Made by a program: the position numbers and the translations under genes. A stretch of 64,000 nt of DNA, taken from NCBI GenBank assembly GCA_014529385.2, contig CM043950.1, positions 154,306,445 to 154,370,444 of the forward strand. The letters run 5' to 3'. This DNA comes from Adiantum capillus-veneris (lineage: Eukaryota > Streptophyta > Polypodiopsida > Polypodiales > Pteridaceae). The number at the start of each line of letters is the position of its first letter. Positions within the stretch are counted from its first letter, which is position 1. Below are positions 56,046 through 64,000 of this stretch, in pieces. Under the pieces are notes generated by a model, which saw only the letters and a list, made by a program, of their open reading frames with translations, did no database searches and had not been told where the DNA came from.

Positions 56046-56079
56046 CAACAGAACAAGTCAACACAACAGAACAGTTACA

Positions 56080-56082
<3 letters not shown>

Positions 56083-56120
<38 letters not shown>
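56083..56120. repeat. CT microsatellite
   Basis: Pure CT run followed by further C/T-rich simple sequence to about 56180. Confidence 0.9.
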
Positions 56121-56123
<3 letters not shown>

Positions 56124-56827
56124 CCCTCCCCCCCTCTCTGTCTCTCTCTCTCTCCCTCTCTCACACTCTCTCTCATCAATTCTCTGTCATTCTTTTTTTC
56201 AGAGATACATAATTTATGTTTATAGGGTTATAGGGTTTAGTATTGTTATTATACAGACATAATTTATGTTTTTAGGGTTATAGGACTTAGTATTGTTATT
56301 ATGCAGATACACATATTGTATTACTATGCAAAGACACATATTTCAAACATACAGAGATATGCAAATATATTGTTTGTGTAACATTAAATACATAGTGTAT
56401 TAATAGTAAACGTGAATGACAAGTTGACTTACTTGTTTCAATTGCTTAAATCTTGGTTTGGCCAAATGGTTGGTCTTTGGTGAGTTGCTAATGGCTACTT
56501 TCTTTGTCTGTTGTTTTTGAAATGGCTGAAAAATGAAATATGTGAGCTAGAATTTGGTGGATGTATAATGTTGGGGTTTTTCTTGGTGTTACTGGTTGGG
56601 ACCTTGTTTGGCTATAGATGCAAAAAATGTGATTCAACAAGGGCAGATTTGAATTTAGGCGGGACATAGACATCCTTTTAGCTGAACTTGCTTTCAAATT
56701 TGAATCTAGATGGGAAAACTTTAATTTAAGCAGCTTGATTTGAATTTAGGTGGGATTATTTAAATTTGGGCGGTTTAATTCAAATTTACACGGGATTTTT
56801 GAATTTTGGCAGTTTCATTTAAAACGA
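56121..56827. other. Unassigned AT-rich DNA
   Basis: Short local repeats (ATAATTTATGTTT...AGGGTTATAGG twice near 56210-56290; GAATTT(A/G)GGCGG near 56650-56810). No gene. Confidence 0.4.
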
Positions 56828-57597
56828 GCTAGCTTGGACAAGTGGTGGCCCTTAAAATAAAACACAATGGATAAGAGGTTGGACAAGTGGTGGACCTCTT
56901 CCCCAAACCTCCATGGGGGTAAATATGGTAGTTACACTCTGTTCACACAATGACCTTAAAAAAATAGAGATAGATTCTCTCAATAGAGCTAGCTTGGATA
57001 GGTGGTGGACATTCAAACCACCTTGGGCTAAAAGCTTTATAACACAAGGGATAGTAGGTTGGACAAGTGGTGGACCTCTGCCCGGACCATCCACATTAGT
57101 AAACATAGTAACTACACTCCATTCACACATTGACCTTCAAACAATAGAGATAGGACTATTGAATAGAGATAACTTGGACAGGTGGTGGACCTTCAAACCA
57201 CCTTGGGCTAAAACCTCCATAACACAATGGATAGTAGGTTGGACAAGTGTTGGACCTCTACCCAAAACCATCCATGCTATCACAGTAGAGATAGTACTAT
57301 TGAATAGAGCTATCTTGGACAAGTGGTGGACCTTCAAACCACCTTGGTCTAAAACCTCCACAACACAATGGTTAGTAGGTTGGACAAGTGGCGAACCTCT
57401 ATGCCAAACCATCCATGGTAGTAAACCTAGTAGCTACACTCCATTCACACATTGCCTTCAAACAATAGAGGTAGGAATTTCCAATAGAGCTAGCTTGGAG
57501 AGGTGCTGGACCTTCAAACCACCTAGGGCTAAAATTTCCATAGCACAATAGATAGCAGGTTGGACAAGTGGTGGACCTCTACCCCAATCCGTCCATG
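56828..57597. repeat. Tandem array of the ~175-bp repeat
   Basis: About four and a half units starting near 56828, 56920, 57098, 57275 and 57418, each with the words TTGGACAAGTGGTGGACC and CTTCAAACCACC. On the minus strand a related peptide (LVQPTxHCVMEVLAQGGLKVHHLSKLALF) is open through several units. The last two and a half units also start each 3.2-kb unit. Confidence 0.85.
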
Positions 57598-59234
57598 GTA
57601 GTGATAGCCGTTTTTTGGCTTTCCATAATTGCCATAGTAAGTTACTCCACCCTACCAAATTCACCCAAACGCTATGGCTATCCCTACCATTTCACTGTAC
57701 ATAGGCGTGTGTGAGTTAGGGGGCTTTTCCCATATCTTCTTAAAAACCCTCAGCTAGCTAGTCACTGGGCTAGTGAGCCAAAAAAATAAAAAATAAAATA
57801 AAATAAAATAAAGTATATTATGGCCTCTTTGTGTGTAAATATTTCATTGTATATATGGCCTAAATATAAGGATTTTTTATAATTATTTTGGTATTTTATT
57901 TAAATATTTCTACTTAGGTGTGTGTTTTATTAAACCTATGTACACCTTCTTTCATCCTCTTACACCATAATTATATTTTTTGTCAATATGTACACACTCT
58001 AACCTCATATTTTTCCTTTATACAAATCACTCCCACATTTTCACCCTCACCCTCGTGAAAACAAAAAATTGATTTCTACTCATTGGTTACTTTTATTATA
58101 TTATTTACTTGCATACCTTTTCCTCTTTCACCCAAAATAATTCAAGGAGGGACCATATCATATGATTCCAATATCTTTCCATATCCATAACTCCTCCATA
58201 TTTTTATTATTATTTTTACTCATTATTCTAACACCATGTGCTCATTGAGCTAAAGTCTATGAATAGTCCATACACTAGTCCCACCATGTATATATTTCTT
58301 TATTCACCAATAATCCTCCTCCATGCATAGGTCAAGGGCAACTTGGATGATTTGTATTATAATATGACAAAGGAGGGGCTCACTCTTGGATGCATTGTAC
58401 AAATTCAACAAAGGAGGGGGCCACTGAAGACTTTTTGTGAAGAAAAAGCAGGTCTTTTGGTGGGATTTTTAATATCCATCTCCACTCCTAATTTGGAGCG
58501 GTGGTCAAAAGAGAAAATGTAGCCCTTGCTTTGAATAATCCCCTCAAAGTTTTTCATGATTTTTGGAGCTACCAGCGGTGAGATATGATTTTTTGAGTGG
58601 ACCCCAGTCTGCCCACTTTTCTCACAAGTAGCCCATAGTCTTCTCTCACCTCTTTCCACACTTCTACACACACACACACACACACACACACATTCCTCTC
58701 AATCCCTCACTCAAACCTGCACCTTCAATGGTTTCTCTCACCTTCTTCACCATTAACCTCCCCACTTACTCCCATAGCTCTCATATGAGCTCTCCATGTA
58801 CATACACCATCTCTATGCCTCTCTCTATTATCTCCAAAGTACAATTCCATCTTACTCCTTATATATATACATAAATTCAGCATGTGTACCATGCTTAACC
58901 TCTGCAAATCAAAAGATCTCATCAACGGAATTACCATTTTCATCACGATGATCAACCTTGGCGGCGGTGGCGTAAAAAAAGAGAAGACGAAGAAGAAGAT
59001 CGATAGTCATTTTGAGAACCTACACAAGTAAGTCCAAAACTTCTTCAAGTTTCACCATCACAAGGATTTGCTCACTTCATTCAACCATCTTACTCCAACT
59101 ATCCACCCCATTCTACCCATTGTAAATATATCATTAACTTTCTAGTGATTACTAACACTAACCACTAACATACTAACACAAAATAGCATTGACCTAAACA
59201 TAAAAGACACCTCACCTCAAGACATGTACAAAGT

Positions 59235-59236
<2 letters not shown>

Positions 59237-59271
<35 letters not shown>
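59237..59271. repeat. CT microsatellite in unit 1
   Basis: 35 bases; the unit 2 counterpart at 62431-62468 is 38 bases, a length difference between duplicates. Confidence 0.9.
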
Positions 59272-59273
<2 letters not shown>

Positions 59274-59443
59274 TACTTACTTTCACCTTATCTACCATCA
59301 ATAATGCTCTCTTTTGAGCCCACACCCATGACTCAAGAAGACAAAGAAGGCCCACAATGTTTTGATATTCAAAGAAATCATAATCCTGATTTGTTAGCTT
59401 GTAAATTAAGATTTCCAATAATCTTAATGAGGGGTCTCCAACC

Positions 59444-59452
59444 TATAAATAG
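59444..59452 (+). promoter_or_regulatory. TATA box in unit 1
   Basis: TATAAATAG in a CCAACCTATAAATAGGCCCC context. The sequence after it looks transcribed, with a TCAATAAATTG polyadenylation-like signal about 205 bases on (near 59650). Together they resemble the U3-R part of an LTR. Confidence 0.5.
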
Positions 59453-62427
59453 GCCCCTCTCCTTCTTGTAAAACAACCTCCAACATCTCACATAGCACCC
59501 CAACACTCTATGCGTGAGGAGAGACTTAGGTGTAGCAACTACTTGTGAGCTTCACTCTTGGTGTGAGAGAAGCCTTCAAGCTACACATTGCAAGTGAGAG
59601 AGCGTGAGTTCCACAAATCTCAAAACCACTATTGTACATGCTCCTTCATCATCAATAAATTGAGGTTTGTTGCATCAAAGGCGTGATTCGACGTTCAAAT
59701 CTTTGTCCTTCCATTTGTGCAATACGGTTTGGTGAATTCAAGGTGACTTGTGTATTTTGAGTTTTTATCGGTTGATCTTGATTTTAAAAAGTGTTTTAGT
59801 GTGTTTTTCATTGCCAGTTTTCTGTCCATTGTACGAGGGTATTGTGGTGAGAGGTCTCCCACACCCTAAGACAGTGTGTGTGTGTTTTGGCAATGATTAG
59901 CAATCACTAAGCATTGAGTGAGTTTTGTACGAGTTCTACCATAGCATCATAACGAACCATCTCCATTTGCAAGTCACAAATAAGGTATTACGCAAGATCC
60001 TTTCCTCTGTCTCTTCCCTTTGCTCTAGCTCTCTCTGGTCCATTTCATGTGTGTCTTGGTGTGAGGTTGCTTGTGTGTGTTGTGTGGTGCATCTTCTTGG
60101 TTGTGCCAAAATCTCTCTTGCGTTTTAGTTCGCATACAATAACTAGGTGGTGTCCCTATCTTGTTTGGGTTTGGCTGTGGGTTTGTTGTTGTGTTGTGCT
60201 TGTGGTTGCCCCAGCCCCAATTGAGAAGCACGGGAGCCTTGAGGGGTGTTTAGAGGTCGCCTCTTTTGTTGCCCGCCCCGGACCGCCTCAGTAGTAAACA
60301 TAGTAGCTATACTCCATTCACAATTTGACCTTCAAACAATAGAGATAGGACTATTCGATAGAGATAGCTTCGACATGTGATGGACCTTCAAACCACCTTG
60401 GGCTAAAACCTCCATAACACAATGGATAGTAGGTTGGACAAGTGTTGGACCTCTACCCAAAACCATCCATGCTATCACAGTAGAGATAGTACTATTGAAT
60501 AGAGCTATCTTGGACAAGTGGTGGACCTTCAAACCACCTTGGTCTAAAACCTCCACAACACAATGGTTAGTAGGTTGGACAAGTGGCGAACCTCTATGCC
60601 AAACCATCCATGGTAGTAAACCTAGTAGCTACACTCCATTCACACATTGCCTTCAAACAATAGAGGTAGGAATTTCCAATAGAGCTAGCTTGGAGAGGTG
60701 CTGGACCTTCAAACCACCTAGGGCTAAAATTTCCATAGCACAATAGATAGCAGGTTGGACAAGTGGTGGACCTCTACCCCAATCCGTCCATGGTAGTGAT
60801 AGCCGTTTTTTGGCTTTCCATAATTGCCATAGTAAGTTACTCCACCCTACCAAATTCACCCAAACGCTATGGCTATCCCTACCATTTCACTGTACATAGG
60901 CGTGTGTGAGTTAGGGGGCTTTTCCCATATCTTCTTAAAAACCCTCAGCTAGCTAGTCACTGGGCTAGTGAGCCAAAAAAATAAAAAATAAAATAAAATA
61001 AAATAAAGTATATTATGGCCTCTTTGTGTGTAAATATTTCATTGTATATATGGCCTAAATATAAGGATTTTTTATAATTATTTTGGTATTTTATTTAAAT
61101 ATTTCTACTTAGGTGTGTGTTTTATTAAACCTATGTACACCTTCTTTCATCCTCTTACACCATAATTATATTTTTTGTCAATATGTACACACTCTAACCT
61201 CATATTTTTCCTTTATACAAATCACTCCCACATTTTCACCCTCACCCTCGTGAAAACAAAAAATTGATTTCTACTCATTGGTTACTTTTATTATATTATT
61301 TACTTGCATACCTTTTCCTCTTTCACCCAAAATAATTCAAGGAGGGACCATATCATATGATTCCAATATCTTTCCATATCCATAACTCCTCCATATTTTT
61401 ATTATTATTTTTACTCATTATTCTAACACCATGTGCTCATTGAGCTAAAGTCTATGAATAGTCCATACACTAGTCCCACCATGTATATATTTCTTTATTC
61501 ACCAATAATCCTCCTCCATGCATAGGTCAAGGGCAACTTGGATGATTTGTATTATAATATGACAAAGGAGGGGCTCACTCTTGGATGCATTGTACAAATT
61601 CAACAAAGGAGGGGGCCACTGAAGACTTTTTGTGAAGAAAAAGCAGGTCTTTTGGTGGGATTTTTAATATCCATCTCCACTCCTAATTTGGAGCGGTGGT
61701 CAAAAGAGAAAATGTAGCTCTTGCTTTGAATAATCCCCTCAAATTTTTTCATGAGTTTTGGAGCTACCAGCGGTGAGATATGATTTTTTGAGTGGACCCC
61801 AGTCTGCCCACTTTTCTCACAAGTAGCCCATAGTCTTCTCTCACCTCTTTCCACACTTCTACACACACACACACACACACACACATTCCTCTCAATCCCT
61901 CACTCAAACCTGCACCTTCAATGGTTTCTCTCACCTTCTTCACCATTAACCTCCCCACTTACTCCCATAGCTCTCATATGAGCTCTCCATGTACATACAC
62001 CATCTCTATGCCTCTCTCTATTATCTCCAAAGTACAATTCCATCTTACTCCTTATATATATACATAAATTCAGCATGTGTACCATGCTTAACCTCTGCAA
62101 ATCAAAAGATCTTATCAACGGAATTACCATTTTCATCACGATGATCAACCTTGGCGGCGGTGGCGTAAAAAAAGAGAAGACGAAGAAGAAGATCGATAGT
62201 CATTTTGAGAACCTACACAAGTAAGTCCAAAACTTCTTCAAGCTTCACCATCACAAGGATTTGCTCACTTCATTCAACCATCTTACTCCAACCATCCACC
62301 CCATTCTACCCATTGTAAATATATCATTAACTTTCTAGTGATTACTAACACTAACCACTAACATACTAACACAAAATAGCATTGACCTAAACATAAAAGA
62401 CACCTCACCTCAAGACATGTACAAAGT

Positions 62428-62430
<3 letters not shown>

Positions 62431-62468
<38 letters not shown>
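62431..62468. repeat. CT microsatellite in unit 2
   Basis: Counterpart of 59237-59271. Confidence 0.9.
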
Positions 62469-62470
<2 letters not shown>

Positions 62471-62640
62471 TACTTACTTTCACCTTATCTACCATCAATA
62501 ATGCTCTCTTTTGAGCCCACACCCATGACTCAAGCAGACAAAGAAGGCCCACAATGTTTTGATATTCAAAGAAATCATAATCCTGATTTGTTAGCTTGTA
62601 AATTAGGATTTCCAATAATCTTAATGAGGGGTCTCCAACC

Positions 62641-62649
62641 TATAAATAG
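62641..62649 (+). promoter_or_regulatory. TATA box in unit 2
   Basis: Identical copy of the unit 1 site, 3197 bases later. Confidence 0.5.
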
Positions 62650-63489
62650 GCCCCTCTCCTTCTTGTAAAACAACCTCCAACATCTCACATAGCACCCCAA
62701 CACTCTATGCGTGAGGAGAGACTTAGGTGTAGCAACCACTTGTGAGCTTCACTCTTGGTGTGAGAGAAGCCTTCAAGCTACACATTGCAAGTGAGAGAGC
62801 GTGAGTTCCACAAATCTCAAAACCACTATTGTACATGCTCCTTCATCATCAATAAATTGAGGTTTGTTGCATCAAAGGCGTGATTCGACGTTCAAATCTT
62901 TGTCCTTCCATTTGTGCAATACGGTTTGGTGAATTCAAAGTGACTTGTGTATTTTGAGTTTTTATCGGTTGATCTTGATTTTAAGAAGTGTTTTAGTGTG
63001 TTTTTCATTGCCAGTTTTGTGTCCATTGTAAGAGGGTATTGTGGTGAGAGGTCTCCCACACCCTAAGACAGTGTGTGTGTGTTTTGGCAATGATTAGCAA
63101 TCACTAAGCATTGAGTGAGTTTTGTACGAGTTCTACCATAGCATCATAACGAACCATCTCCATTTGCAAGTCACAAATAAGGTATTACGCAAGATCCTTT
63201 CCTCTGTCTCTTCCCTTTGCTCTAGCTCTCTCTGGTCCATTTCATGTGTGTCTTGGTGTGAGGTTGCTTGTGTGTGTTGTGTGGTGCATCTTCTTGGTTG
63301 TGCCAAAATCTCTCTTGCGTCTTAGTTCGCATACAATAACTAGGTGGTGCCCCTATCTTGTTTGGGTTTGGCTGTGGGTTTGTTGTTGTGTTGTGCTTGT
63401 GGTTGCCCCAGCCCCAATTGAGAAGCACGGGAGCCTTGAGGGGTGTTTAGAGGTCGCCTCTTTTGTTGCCCGCCCCGGACCGCCTCAGT

Positions 63490-64000
63490 AGTAAACATAG
63501 TAGCTATACTCCATTCACAATTTGACCTTCAAACAATAGAGATAGGACTATTCGATAGAGATAGCTTCGACATGTGATGGACCTTCAAAACACCTTGGGC
63601 TAAAACCTCCATAACACAATGGATAGTAGGTTGGACAAGTGTTGGACCTCTACCCAAAACCATCCATGCTATCACAGTAGAGATAGTACTATTGAATAGA
63701 GCTATCTTGGACAAGTGGTGGACCTTCAAACCACCTTGGTCTAAAACCTCCACAACACAATGGTTAGTAGGTTGGACAAGTGGCGAACCTCTATGCCAAA
63801 CCATCCATGGTAGTAAACCTAGTAGCTACACTCCATTCACACATTGCCTTCAAACAATAGAGGTAGGAATTTCCAATAGAGCTAGCTTGGAGAGGTGCTG
63901 GACCTTCAAACCACCTAGGGCTAAAATTTCCATAGCACAATAGATAGCAAGTTGGACAAGTGGTGGACCTCTACCCCAATCCGTCCATGGTAGTGATAGC
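63490..64000 (+). repeat. 3.2-kb tandem duplication, unit 3 (runs off the window)
   Basis: Matches the start of unit 2 with only a few changes to the window end, so the array has at least 2.16 copies. Confidence 0.95.

Larger units (their letters stand above)
57098..60292 (+). repeat. 3.2-kb tandem duplication, unit 1
   Basis: Starts at AGTAAACATAG within the 175-bp array and ends GACCGCCTCAGT. From about 57270 onward it is almost identical to unit 2 (offset 3195-3197), but its first ~170 bp are more diverged from the starts of units 2 and 3. Confidence 0.9.
57598..60292. other. Non-coding body of the 3.2-kb unit
   Basis: AT-rich from 57780 to 58330 with an AATAAA-type run, an AC microsatellite at about 58666-58691, a CT microsatellite at 59237-59271, the promoter/LTR-like segment after 59440 and a GC-richer end. 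No ORF with recognisable content; unit 2 repeats all of these. Confidence 0.6.
60293..63489 (+). repeat. 3.2-kb tandem duplication, unit 2
   Basis: 3197 bases, head to tail with unit 1. Differences are few, for example around 61716-61760 and in the AC and CT repeat lengths. Confidence 0.95.

Noticed and set aside
55293-57597. The 175-bp repeat as a tRNA-derived SINE
   Set aside because: Box-A-like and box-B-like words exist but their spacing is wrong and there is no poly-A or T-rich tail.

Overview
This looks like nuclear DNA from a flowering plant with a large, repeat-rich genome. Evidence: plant-type LTR retrotransposons of both Ty3/gypsy and Ty1/copia classes, a CACTA (En/Spm) DNA transposon with GT-AG introns, primer-binding sites matching plant tRNA-Asp, long GA/CT microsatellites and no convincing ordinary single-copy host gene. 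The species cannot be told from the sequence alone. Nearly everything is a layer of nested or decayed mobile DNA.

Layout. 1-11404: the 3' part of a CACTA element with a Transposase_24-like gene and a subterminal repeat block ending in the CACTA terminus. Its first visible exon is split by gypsy element 1 (527-9550), which has near-identical LTRs and a perfect 5-bp target duplication. Element 1 has an intact 1725-codon gag-protease ORF but no reverse transcriptase or integrase; in their place are a W(V/I)PK-repeat tail, an internal polypurine tract and a small acidic ORF. About 12545-24361: decayed gypsy element 3, with palindrome-bearing leader, gag, protease, RT, RNase H and integrase, then in the integrase frame a second retropepsin domain and a W(I/M)PK tail. 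About 24361-28635: element 4, whose leader carries the same palindrome at 285-bp spacing but whose ORF is unrelated to gag-pol. 28636-35806: mostly unassigned DNA with two diverged ~1-kb duplicate blocks, one carrying a MITE-like insert and an inverted tail. 35807-39290: decayed Ty1/copia element, minus strand. 41117-50594: gypsy element 2, minus strand, the RT/integrase-bearing relative of element 1, truncated at its 3' end. 50595-53457: microsatellite-rich DNA. 53458-55320: decayed transposase-like gene, minus strand. 55293-64000: a ~175-bp repeat family embedded in a ~3.2-kb tandem duplication with at least 2.2 copies, each containing a promoter/LTR-like segment.

How the parts fit. Elements 1 and 2 share nearly identical gag-protease but differ beyond it, as expected for a non-autonomous/autonomous pair. 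Elements 3 and 4 look like a second such pair, sharing an untranslated leader instead. The most interesting signals are the 24-bp perfect palindrome, conserved where the surrounding repeat unit has drifted, and the retropepsin plus WxPK module after integrase in element 3, whose WxPK part recurs in element 1.
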